A stretch of 64,000 nt of DNA, from positions 372,001 through 436,000 of the forward strand of contig NZ_JASGBJ010000002.1 of the NCBI RefSeq assembly GCF_030053415.1. The letters are read 5' to 3'. Of the stretch, positions 9,316 to 17,099 are shown piece by piece; positions within the stretch are counted from its first letter, which is position 1, and the number at the start of each line of letters is the position of its first letter. This DNA is from Marinobacter sp. CHS3-4 (GTDB taxonomy: Bacteria; Pseudomonadota; Gammaproteobacteria; Pseudomonadales; Oleiphilaceae). The translations under genes were made by a program, and so were the position numbers. Below the pieces are notes generated by a model, which was given only the letters and a program-made list of their open reading frames with translations, was not told where the DNA came from and made no database searches.

Positions 9316-9939
9316 ATGAACAGGCTCAAGTATCTGTCCACTGCATCTCTGGGGCTTGGCGTATTGATCAGCGCGCCTGTCTTATCCGGTGTAAAAACAC
9401 TTTCCTCGGATGAAATGGTAGAAACTTACGTTGAAGATTCCGCGCTCATTCTGGTTCGTCCTGACTCAGAAGAGCGACAGGAAGAACGCGAAAGAGTTCT
9501 TCAAACCCTCACGATCTCCCCAGGCGAACCCGTATTAACGGAAGCCGAAGAAGAGGCCTACCGGGAAGCACTGGCACGTCTGGAACAGGAAGGAAAGTTG
9601 GATGCGCTGCAAAGCGCTGAAGAGGAGTTCCTGAGAAGAGCACTGGCGCTATCCCAGGAAGAGTTGGCCCGAGCCCAGCCTCAGCGAGAATTCACTCCAC
9701 AGATTCCGCCGATTATATTTGGGCAACAGGCAGAGATTCCCGACGAGCCTTTCACACAGAACTTTCTGAACAACCAGTTGGGCATCAATTACGATGGCGA
9801 GAATCTGAACTTTGGCATCGGTAGCCCACCGGGTATCGATAACATTCAGGTACCCAGAGCCATTAACGAAGGACCAATTTCCCTCGTTCCGCGCCCAGGC
9901 GGCGGCTTCGATTTGTCGATAAAAGTACCAGACCAGTAA
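9316..9939 (+). CDS. Exported Glu-rich protein of unknown function
   Basis: I do not recognise a family. The 207-residue product starts with a signal peptide (MNRLKYLSTASLGLGVLISA, likely cleavage after PVLSG). A mature half very rich in Glu/Arg/Leu (about 50-135) should form a long helix or coiled coil. A proline/asparagine/glycine-rich C-terminal half (PPIIFGQQ, NFGIGSPPG, LVPRPGGGFDLSI) looks extended or beta. No cysteine is seen. An upstream in-frame ATG at 9298 exists, but ATG 9316 has GAGG seven bases upstream and begins the signal peptide cleanly. It is monocistronic, divergent from the DUF58 gene and closed by a hairpin terminator. The adjacent minus-strand DUF6160-like genes suggest an envelope or surface role, which is only inference. 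Confidence 0.7.
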   Translation: MNRLKYLSTASLGLGVLISAPVLSGVKTLSSDEMVETYVEDSALILVRPDSEERQEERERVLQTLTISPGEPVLTEAEEEAYREALARLEQEGKLDALQSAEEEFLRRALALSQEELARAQPQREFTPQIPPIIFGQQAEIPDEPFTQNFLNNQLGINYDGENLNFGIGSPPGIDNIQVPRAINEGPISLVPRPGGGFDLSIKVPDQ

Positions 9940-9975
9940 GCATGACTCGCGGGACTTGTTTTGCCCTCCGCGGAA

Positions 9976-10006
9976 CCAGGGCTATCGCATAGCCCTGGGG
10001 TTTATT
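9976..10006 (+). terminator. Rho-independent terminator
   Basis: A perfect 10-bp stem (CCAGGGCTAT / ATAGCCCTGG) with a three-base CGC loop, followed by GG and a short T-rich stretch, 36 bp after the stop of the plus-strand exported-protein gene. It lies between convergent genes; the T tract is short, so termination strength is uncertain. Confidence 0.75.
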
Positions 10007-10013
10007 CTGGGAC

Positions 10014-10913
10014 TCAGGGTTTGAGGGTAATGATGGTGTCTGAAATCTGAAGATTGTCCAAGGCCATTCGCCCCATATCGGCCGTTCCAACCGAAATATT
10101 CTGAGCGCCAATGTCGGCAGCAAATCCGGATACCTCAATGGCCAGGGTATCACTTACTGCGCCCTGCTCTCCTGCGGCCAGAGAGTACACAGTGTACTCT
10201 GACGCTGCGAAGCCAGCCCGGATATCATCCATCGGCGTGGTTGACCTTGCTCTCTGGGCGCCCGCCCAGGATGGAATCTGATCGGTCAGGTCCATATCGT
10301 CCACGGAATTACCGGCAAAATCCGGGCTTTCGATATAGCCGCCCTCGATACCGATAGTTCGGCGGTTTTTGGTTGTTTTAAGGTTCTCAACGGTAAACGC
10401 GAGGTAATTGTAGGAAACATCGCGACCAATACCAGACAGAGACGCAGAGAGCACGCTGTGCTGTGCCGTTTGTAAAAAGCCCCACGCCTGAAGCCCGTTG
10501 AATACAGGTGTCTTCGGCCCCGGATTGCCATCGCCCAACGCAACGCGACCCACATCCAGGCCCCAGTCGATCGGCTGACCATTCTGGGACTGCCAAAGCA
10601 CATCCAGCCCGCCATCTGATGCAACATCAAATGTCAGCCTGGCGTTATCAAAATTGTCACCGTAACCAGCAGCCATACCTGCGTCTGTCAGGCCTGCGCC
10701 ACCAGAACGAATGTCTTCAGCGACGTATTCGCCGTCGTTTTCGTAACGGAACTCCTGCATCGACACTTGACCACTGTAGTCAATGGTCAGGCCACTCTGA
10801 CCTGTCACTTTCGACAGCTCACCATCCTCAATCGATTCCATTTCTGCATAGGCGCCTGAAGACACGCCGAGCAATAGAACCAGACGGACTATTTTATTCA
10901 TTCGAGTGGACAT
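10014..10913 (-). CDS. DUF6160/FilA-like exported protein A
   Basis: A 299-residue exported protein. The signal peptide spans about 1-26 (MNKIVRLVLLLGVSSGAYA). The mature N-terminus reads MESIEDGELSKVTGQSGLTI, the motif typical of DUF6160 proteins such as the Acinetobacter pilus-system protein FilA. The rest is beta-rich with many Asp, Gly and Ser (DVASDGGLDV, GDGNPGPKT, IGIEGGYI) and no cysteine in the mature part, suggesting a secreted beta-solenoid or jelly-roll-like surface protein. The start is ATG 10913, five bases after GGAG; the frame is open further upstream to 10943 but that region overlaps the terminator of the preceding gene. It is a paralogue of the next gene, sharing the N-terminal motif and the F/L-D-V-A-S/G-D-G segment. 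The function is not known. Confidence 0.7.
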   Translation of the reverse strand: MSTRMNKIVRLVLLLGVSSGAYAEMESIEDGELSKVTGQSGLTIDYSGQVSMQEFRYENDGEYVAEDIRSGGAGLTDAGMAAGYGDNFDNARLTFDVASDGGLDVLWQSQNGQPIDWGLDVGRVALGDGNPGPKTPVFNGLQAWGFLQTAQHSVLSASLSGIGRDVSYNYLAFTVENLKTTKNRRTIGIEGGYIESPDFAGNSVDDMDLTDQIPSWAGAQRARSTTPMDDIRAGFAASEYTVYSLAAGEQGAVSDTLAIEVSGFAADIGAQNISVGTADMGRMALDNLQISDTIITLKP

Positions 10914-10942
10914 AGCAGCTCCGGACTTTCCTCGTTGAGCCA

Positions 10943-10980
10943 AAACGAAAAAAGGCGCCCCAAACGGGCTGGGGCGCCTC
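10943..10980 (-). terminator. Rho-independent terminator between the two DUF6160-like genes
   Basis: On the minus strand a perfect stem AGGCGCCCC / GGGGCGCCT (10953-10961 with 10971-10979) encloses a nine-base loop and is followed by TTTTTTCG. It lies 38 bp after the stop of the 11017-11871 gene and ends just upstream of the next ribosome site, so the two paralogues can be expressed at different levels. Confidence 0.9.
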
Positions 10981-11016
10981 TTCTCAGGTTACTTGCGTAT
11001 CCTGATTCCCTACGTC

Positions 11017-11871
11017 TTAGTGACCGTAGATCTTCATGTCGGCAGTCACAACCAGATCGGTCATGTACAGGCTACCGATGCTAGCAGTGCCACCAGTGTT
11101 GATGTTCTCCAGGTCGACGTCAGCGGAGAAATCTGTGACGTTAACGCCCAGAACATCTTCGCCCGCTGCGTTTTGAGTTACACCAACATCAGCCTGGGCG
11201 TGAGCAAATGGTCCAGCACCTCCGCCGCGCTTGTTGCCAATGTACAGGTCGAAGCTGGTGCCAATAAACGGCATATCGATGTTACCGTCAGCGTTGAAGT
11301 AAGCGTTGATGTTCATGTTGTTTGATGAACCATCAATCACGATGTCGACAGGACCGATCAAACCGTCCAGGCTCAGGTTAGAGACCAGAACAGTTCCGCC
11401 GCTTCCAGCTACGTCACCGATGGTAGAACCTGAACCGCCCAGGGCTACAGAGTCGATGCCCAGGTTGAAGTCGACAGGGTTACCAGACTGCGAGCGCAGC
11501 GAAATAACCAGGTCGCCGTCATCAACGGCCACGTCATTATGAGTAGGAAGAGCGTCGGCGCCCAGGTACGCACTAGCCATGGCTGTATTGCCAAGATCTG
11601 TGCCGTCACCAGCTACGTCGATAGTCAGACGAATGTCGTCAAGATCGCTGCCAGCCTGGCCAGTCAGGCTAACGCCGGAGAGAGCCAGGAAGCCCTGATC
11701 CTGATACGCGATTTCGCCGATAGAAACGTTGGCAGACAGGTCGATGGTCACACCAGCCTGACCAGTCACTGAACCCATGGCAGAGTCGTCAAGTGCGGTC
11801 ATTTCGGCGTTAGCGGCAAATGGCGCCAGGGCCACTGCTGAACACAATGCAATTTTTTTCAGGCCTTTCAT
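11017..11871 (-). CDS. DUF6160/FilA-like exported protein B
   Basis: A 284-residue exported paralogue of the neighbouring gene. The signal peptide MKGLKKIALCSAVALAPFAA ends at NAE. The mature N-terminus continues MTALDDSAMGSVTGQAGVTI, matching the paralogue's ELSKVTGQSGLTI, and is followed by long runs of alternating hydrophobic and polar residues with Asp/Gly/Ser (DLDDIRLTIDVAGDGTD, VALGGSGSTIGDVAGSGG), consistent with an all-beta secreted fold. The start at 11871 is fixed by AAGGAG six bases upstream; the frame is open up to 11973 but lacks a signal there. The strong ribosome site and the terminator directly after the gene are what one expects of an abundant surface protein. The family name comes from recognition of the motif only; a role in pili or surface layers is inference. 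Confidence 0.72.
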   Translation of the reverse strand: MKGLKKIALCSAVALAPFAANAEMTALDDSAMGSVTGQAGVTIDLSANVSIGEIAYQDQGFLALSGVSLTGQAGSDLDDIRLTIDVAGDGTDLGNTAMASAYLGADALPTHNDVAVDDGDLVISLRSQSGNPVDFNLGIDSVALGGSGSTIGDVAGSGGTVLVSNLSLDGLIGPVDIVIDGSSNNMNINAYFNADGNIDMPFIGTSFDLYIGNKRGGGAGPFAHAQADVGVTQNAAGEDVLGVNVTDFSADVDLENINTGGTASIGSLYMTDLVVTADMKIYGH

Positions 11872-12053
11872 TTGTTTCTCCTTGAAGGATATTTCTATTT
11901 TTGTGTGCGGCTTTCTCCAAACCGCAGAGTCAGTTTCCCAGAGCTTATCCCTATTTTCTGAGATTTCGCGCACACAATCTGACGTAATTTATACAAACCG
12001 TAACAATTTGAACCAGTCGACATTACATGCTTTCTGCGTGCGAGAAACCGACC

Positions 12054-12617
12054 TCACTGCTCTGCGGAACCGGTGCTACCGAAACCCGCAAACACCTTTG
12101 CTTCAAACGACTGGCTACCGGAGGTGGTGTATTCGATGCCGTCCTCACCCTGCTCATACTGCGTGGCGATCACTTCTGCGTAGCCATTCAGGTACTCGAG
12201 CTCGGTATTGATCTGAAGTTGAGTCTCGCCATCCACCTCTTTCTGGTACTGGTAGACGACAGCAGAACCGAGAATTCGACCTGCTTGCGCCTGACTGGAA
12301 AGCGCCCTTCTCACCGCATTCAAGACCATGACCGGATTAACACCTTCGGTGCTTTCACCTGGCTTGATCGCCCAGACGTACTTGACCTCCCCCTCCTGAA
12401 ACATCCCTGCACCAAAAGGCGCAAACTCGCCATAGGCATCCAGAAGCGCTTTTGCCTTCTTGAGCGACTGGGCGGCCAGGTATTTTGTATTCGCCTGCGC
12501 TTCCTTCCTGGCTTCCTCCGGGGATGGCATCACCAGATTTTCGGTTCCCTCCTGCGCCTGAACACCAAAAACACATCCAGCGAAAATCAGGGCAGCAAAA
12601 ATCTGTTTCATTGGCAT
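12054..12617 (-). CDS. Small exported protein of unknown function
   Basis: I do not recognise a family. The 187-residue product has a signal peptide MPMKQIFAALIFAGCVFGVQ with likely cleavage after VQA. An FAGC sequence inside it is a weak lipobox, so a lipoprotein form cannot be excluded. The mature chain has a helical part (PEEARKEAQANTKYLAAQSL) followed by a beta-rich part, with no cysteine. ATG 12617 is seven bases after GAGG. The gene lies 182 bp upstream of DUF6160-like gene B on the same strand; that gap includes the leader of B, so it may be a separate unit. It is divergent from pabB. The neighbourhood suggests an envelope role only. Confidence 0.62.
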   Translation of the reverse strand: MPMKQIFAALIFAGCVFGVQAQEGTENLVMPSPEEARKEAQANTKYLAAQSLKKAKALLDAYGEFAPFGAGMFQEGEVKYVWAIKPGESTEGVNPVMVLNAVRRALSSQAQAGRILGSAVVYQYQKEVDGETQLQINTELEYLNGYAEVIATQYEQGEDGIEYTTSGSQSFEAKVFAGFGSTGSAEQ

Positions 12618-12746
12618 AGGAAAACCTCTTTCTCTTTGTATGTTTGTATTTGTCGTATCTGGACCAGAAGCGAAGACAATAAGGTAAGATAGTCATGGCT
12701 TCAGTTCCGGCCGTTGCGGCAGGCCTGCCATTAGAGCAATTGCCAT

Positions 12747-14168
12747 ATGGTGCCTACAACGGCATTTTTGTGGCCGGCTTATCATTCTTTCCAATTTCCC
12801 GAGGGCACATTGAGTCACGCTGACTGCATTCCGATCGAACCGGAGATTTACGAAAGACTTCTTTCCCACGCATCTCAGGAAAATGATTTTGTATACCTTG
12901 GCAGCGTCGGTAAGGGAGATAACCGGGGGCAACTGACGGGGTTTTCAGCCCTCGCGAGTGAGAAACTGAGCCGCTCTTTCGATAGCAATAAACCATGTGG
13001 TCCAGATTCAATAGCGAATCTGATCGAAGAAAGTCTTGAGCCCTTTTCCCTACCTGTTTCTGATAACGCCGGTTGCCTGAAAGGTGGCTGGATCGGTTTT
13101 ATAAGTTACGAATTCGGGCATGAAGTCGAAACCAGACTACACACCCATAGACGAAAGATGCCCGCGCCCCTTATCAACGCAGGCCTCTACCTGTGGATGG
13201 CAAGCTATGACCGCCCTACCGGTTCGCACTGCTTATGGGTTCACCCTGGGGCTCCTCACTGGCTTCGCGAAAGACTCGACGCCTGGCAAACAACGCCTAC
13301 TGCTCCTATCGCAATGTCCTGGAAAACCCTCAGTCCTTTTCAGGCTCGCCAGGACAAAAGCCAGTTTGAAGCAAGCGTAGAAAAAGTGCGGGACTACATA
13401 GCAGCGGGAGACTGTTACCAGGCCAACTTATCCCAGGAATTTACCGCTCCCTACACCGGAGACCCCTGGCAGGCCTTCCGGGCCCTTGCCGAAAACAACC
13501 CGACACCCCATAGCGGCTTTATTCGCAGCGATGGCGCAGCCGTTCTTTCTGTCTCGCCCGAACGGTTTCTGCGAATTGAAAACAACACGGTGACCACCAG
13601 CCCCATTAAAGGCACCCGCCCCCGGGGGCACAACCCAAGTGAGGACGAAGCCCTTGCCAGAGAGCTGCAGAATTCCGAAAAGGACCTGGCAGAGAACCTG
13701 ATGATCGTGGATTTACTGCGAAACGACCTCAGCAAAAGTGCGGTCGATGGCAGCGTTCAGGTCGACGGTCTTTTTGCGCTTGAGTCCTACCGCAACGTTC
13801 ATCATCTGGTCAGTCACATTCGCTGCCAACTGGCTCCGGGCGTATCGCCCATGAAAGCCCTGTTCGATGCCTTCCCGGGCGGTTCTATCACCGGCGCACC
13901 AAAAATACGGGCCATGGAAATCATCCGGGAACTGGAACCACACGACCGCGGCCCCTATTGCGGTTCGGTGTTTTATCGGAGCATGGACGGTTTACTGGAG
14001 AGCAATATCGCCATCAGAACGCTTTACGCTGACGATAACGGCGTTGTTCATTGCTGCGGAGGTGGAGGAATCGTCGCTGACTCAGATCCCGAAAGTGAAT
14101 ACCAGGAAACCCTCACCAAAGTGAAATCGCTAATGGAATTTCTGGAGACACTCGGAGGTGGTTCGTAA
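12747..14168 (+). CDS. pabB: Aminodeoxychorismate synthase component I
   Basis: Makes 4-amino-4-deoxychorismate from chorismate and ammonia (from PabA) for folate synthesis, in the cytoplasm. The C-terminal chorismate-binding domain is complete: GDCYQANLSQEF, the nucleophile Lys in IKGTRPRG, ENLMIVDLLRNDL and GSITGAPKIRAMEII. These motifs fit PabB better than TrpE (Lys in PIKGT rather than TrpE's PIAGT). The length of 473 residues is normal. The start is uncertain: ATG 12747 has no clear ribosome site, and conserved sequence begins only around IPIEPEIYERL. A TTG at 12811, shortly after GAGGG, would also fit. pabA is not in the window. The gene is divergent from the small exported protein and convergent with thrH. 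Confidence 0.93.
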   Translation: MVPTTAFLWPAYHSFQFPEGTLSHADCIPIEPEIYERLLSHASQENDFVYLGSVGKGDNRGQLTGFSALASEKLSRSFDSNKPCGPDSIANLIEESLEPFSLPVSDNAGCLKGGWIGFISYEFGHEVETRLHTHRRKMPAPLINAGLYLWMASYDRPTGSHCLWVHPGAPHWLRERLDAWQTTPTAPIAMSWKTLSPFQARQDKSQFEASVEKVRDYIAAGDCYQANLSQEFTAPYTGDPWQAFRALAENNPTPHSGFIRSDGAAVLSVSPERFLRIENNTVTTSPIKGTRPRGHNPSEDEALARELQNSEKDLAENLMIVDLLRNDLSKSAVDGSVQVDGLFALESYRNVHHLVSHIRCQLAPGVSPMKALFDAFPGGSITGAPKIRAMEIIRELEPHDRGPYCGSVFYRSMDGLLESNIAIRTLYADDNGVVHCCGGGGIVADSDPESEYQETLTKVKSLMEFLETLGGGS

Positions 14169-14266
14169 TCGGGCAGACCTGTTCAGAACACGCTGTAAAT
14201 ACGTCCCTGTACGCTCGGCCTCCGCCATCCATGGCTCCGGACGGTTCTGAACAGGTCTGCCCGATT
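14167..14266. repeat. Long inverted repeat (23-bp perfect arms)
   Basis: Arms at 14167-14189 and 14244-14266 are perfect reverse complements over 23 bp, each containing GGGCAGACCTGTTCAG or its complement. They enclose a 54-base centre that itself contains the palindrome GCCATCCATGGC-like core. The element fills the space between convergent pabB and thrH and starts inside the pabB stop codon, so it may act as a bidirectional terminator. Its size and symmetry also resemble a mobile extragenic palindromic repeat. No T tract follows either arm. Confidence 0.85.
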
Positions 14267-14272
14267 ACTCGA

Positions 14273-14890
14273 TCAATCTGCGGAATGGACCTGACTGGCT
14301 TTCAGGAATTCTTGCTTTAGATCTTCAAACTCATGCACCGCGGGGTACTGAGGGAATTCGCCAATCACGTTTTCCGGGGCATGGAACAGAATCCCGGCTT
14401 CTGCCTGGCCCAGCATGGTGGTGTCGTTGTAGGAATCACCCGCCGCGATTACACGATAGTTCAGCAACTGGAACGCACGCACTGACTGGCGCTTTGGATC
14501 GCGCTGGCGCAGCAGGTAGTTGGTAATCTGCCCGGTCTCGCTCACTTCCAGTTTGTGGCACAGCAGCGCCGGATAGCCAAGCTTCTTCATTAAGGGCATG
14601 GCAAACTCATAGAAAGTATCCGACAGAATGACCACCTGGAAGCGCTCCCGCAGCCAATCCAGAAACTCCCGCGCGCCTGGCAGCGGGTCAAGCTCGCCGA
14701 TCACTTCTTGAATCTGTGGCAGCCCAAAGCCGTGCTGGTCCAGCAGCTTGAGGCGCTGGCGCATCAGTACATCGTAATCAGGGATGTCACGGGTCGTCGC
14801 CTTGAGTTCTTCGATGCCGGTTTTTTCAGCAAATGCGATCCAGATTTCGGGGATCAGAACACCCTCAAGGTCCAGGCAGGCCAGTTCCAC
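14273..14890 (-). CDS. thrH: Phosphoserine phosphatase / homoserine phosphotransferase ThrH
   Basis: HAD-superfamily enzyme that dephosphorylates phosphoserine and can transfer the phosphate to homoserine, linking serine and threonine synthesis. The product starts VELACLDLEGVLIPE (first codon GTG); Asp7 in DLEG is the expected nucleophile. The C-terminal HAD motif AGDSYNDTTM binds Mg2+. With the start at GTG 14890, six bases after AGGAG, the protein is 205 residues, the length of the Pseudomonas ThrH. The frame is open to 14935, but that extension (MLASTGNVQHEQ) has no conserved counterpart. It is convergent with pabB across a large inverted repeat. The SDTFYEF and HAPENVIGEFPQ segments are close to Pseudomonas ThrH. 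Confidence 0.95.
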   Translation of the reverse strand: MELACLDLEGVLIPEIWIAFAEKTGIEELKATTRDIPDYDVLMRQRLKLLDQHGFGLPQIQEVIGELDPLPGAREFLDWLRERFQVVILSDTFYEFAMPLMKKLGYPALLCHKLEVSETGQITNYLLRQRDPKRQSVRAFQLLNYRVIAAGDSYNDTTMLGQAEAGILFHAPENVIGEFPQYPAVHEFEDLKQEFLKASQVHSAD

Positions 14891-14994
14891 AGTATTCTCC
14901 TGTTCATGTTGGACGTTGCCGGTAGAAGCCAGCACGTGAATTCAGGGCGACATGATAAGAAAAACCGGCCATGAATGCACCGTTGGCAAGGCGC

Positions 14995-15017
14995 TATATC
15001 CTTATACGCTAGGATTC
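14995..15017 (+). promoter_or_regulatory. Candidate CysB-type operator upstream of cysH
   Basis: TCCTTATACG at 14999-15008, followed by CTAGGAT, is repeated upstream of cysB on the opposite strand (16887-16896, then TAAGAT). In both cases the 10-mer ends 73-74 bp before the chosen start codon. CysB is known to control cysH and can regulate itself, so this is a plausible operator; the match is by eye. Confidence 0.4.
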
Positions 15018-15081
15018 CTTCAGACCCCGGCCGCTTAATGTTAGATTAATCACACATTTACTGGTGCAGGTTACAGATTCA

Positions 15082-15804
15082 ATGACGGACATTGCAGGGT
15101 TGCAGAACGAACTGGAAGGTCAGAGCCCAAGGGCCATCCTCAAGGCCGCTTTCGCGAAGTACGACAATATTGCCATCTCCTTCAGCGGCGCTGAGGACGT
15201 TGCCTTGATTGAGCTCGCCCACAGGCTTACTGACAACCTGCAGGTGTTTTCACTGGATACCGGGCGCCTTCATGCCGAAACCTACGAGTTCTTCGAAAAG
15301 GTGCGTAATCACTATGGCATCAACATCCAGTTTCTATTTCCGGATGCCGAGGAAGTTGAAGATCTGGTAACCCGCAAAGGTATGTTCAGTTTCTATGAGG
15401 ATGGCCACTCGGAATGCTGTGGCATTCGCAAGGTAAACCCTTTGCGCCGCAAACTGAGCACTCTGGACGCCTGGATTACCGGCCAGCGAAAAGACCAGAG
15501 CCCTGGCACCCGCAACGATGTACCAGTAGTTCAGATTGACGACGCGTTTTCCACCGAAGACAAGCAGCTGGTGAAGTTCAACCCACTGGCAAACTGGTCT
15601 TCAAAAGAGGTCTGGGACTACATCCGCATGAGCGAAGTTCCCTTCAACGAACTGCATAACAAAGGCTTTGTCAGTATCGGTTGCCAGCCTTGTACCAGGC
15701 CCATTCTGCCGGGCCAGCACGAGCGCGAAGGCCGCTGGTGGTGGGAAGAAGCCACGCAAAAAGAGTGCGGGCTTCACGCCGGCAACATCATCGCCAACGA
15801 TTAG
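15082..15804 (+). CDS. cysH: Thioredoxin-dependent adenylylsulfate reductase (APS reductase type CysH)
   Basis: Reduces activated sulfate to sulfite in assimilatory sulfur metabolism. In the 240-residue product the [4Fe-4S]-ligand cysteines Cys112-Cys113 (ECCGIRK) and Cys201/Cys204 (CQPCTRP) are present, together with the catalytic ECGLH (Cys229). The E. coli PAPS reductase lacks the four cluster cysteines, so this is the Pseudomonas/plant-type enzyme that prefers APS. The nucleotide-binding segment [12 protein letters not shown] and SLDTGRLH fit the family. A GTG at 15064 is in frame, but ATG 15082 is preferred because conserved sequence starts just after it. The gene is convergent with cysB, 33 bp away, and carries a motif upstream that it shares with cysB. 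Confidence 0.95.
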   Translation: MTDIAGLQNELEGQSPRAILKAAFAKYDNIAISFSGAEDVALIELAHRLTDNLQVFSLDTGRLHAETYEFFEKVRNHYGINIQFLFPDAEEVEDLVTRKGMFSFYEDGHSECCGIRKVNPLRRKLSTLDAWITGQRKDQSPGTRNDVPVVQIDDAFSTEDKQLVKFNPLANWSSKEVWDYIRMSEVPFNELHNKGFVSIGCQPCTRPILPGQHEREGRWWWEEATQKECGLHAGNIIAND

Positions 15805-15836
15805 TCGTTGCGGACGCTATTTCAGTTCTCGAGTTA

Positions 15837-16832
<996 letters not shown>

Positions 16833-16883
16833 CTAATATCGACGTGCCTGGATGCAATGTCGCCTGAACTCAGTAGTGGGATC

Positions 16884-16900
16884 TTACGTATAAGGACATT
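16884..16900 (-). promoter_or_regulatory. Candidate CysB-type operator upstream of cysB
   Basis: On the minus strand the decamer TCCTTATACG occupies 16896-16887, followed by TAAGATCCC. It matches the copy upstream of cysH at 14999-15008 and lies 73 bp before the cysB ATG. Two copies in the same orientation and at the same distance from both sulfur genes argue against chance. Confidence 0.4.
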
Positions 16901-17099
16901 TGTTTTCATTCTTTTGGAGTATACCGCTGATTGTTTTTCACAGTTTAGACCAAAACTGGAGAAACGCAGCCAGCCTACAACCCAAATGCGGAGGTGGTAC
17001 CGTCGCTGCTGCCCTTGACTTGGCTGTGACAAAGCACACAATCCCCTATCGAACCTGTTACCGGTATTCAACGACGTTCAAAGACGCCCAAGAGACCCG

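Noticed and set aside
12695..12823. Upstream ATG at 12695 as the pabB start
   Set aside because: It is in another frame and ends in a stop at about 12823; the pabB frame starts no earlier than 12747.
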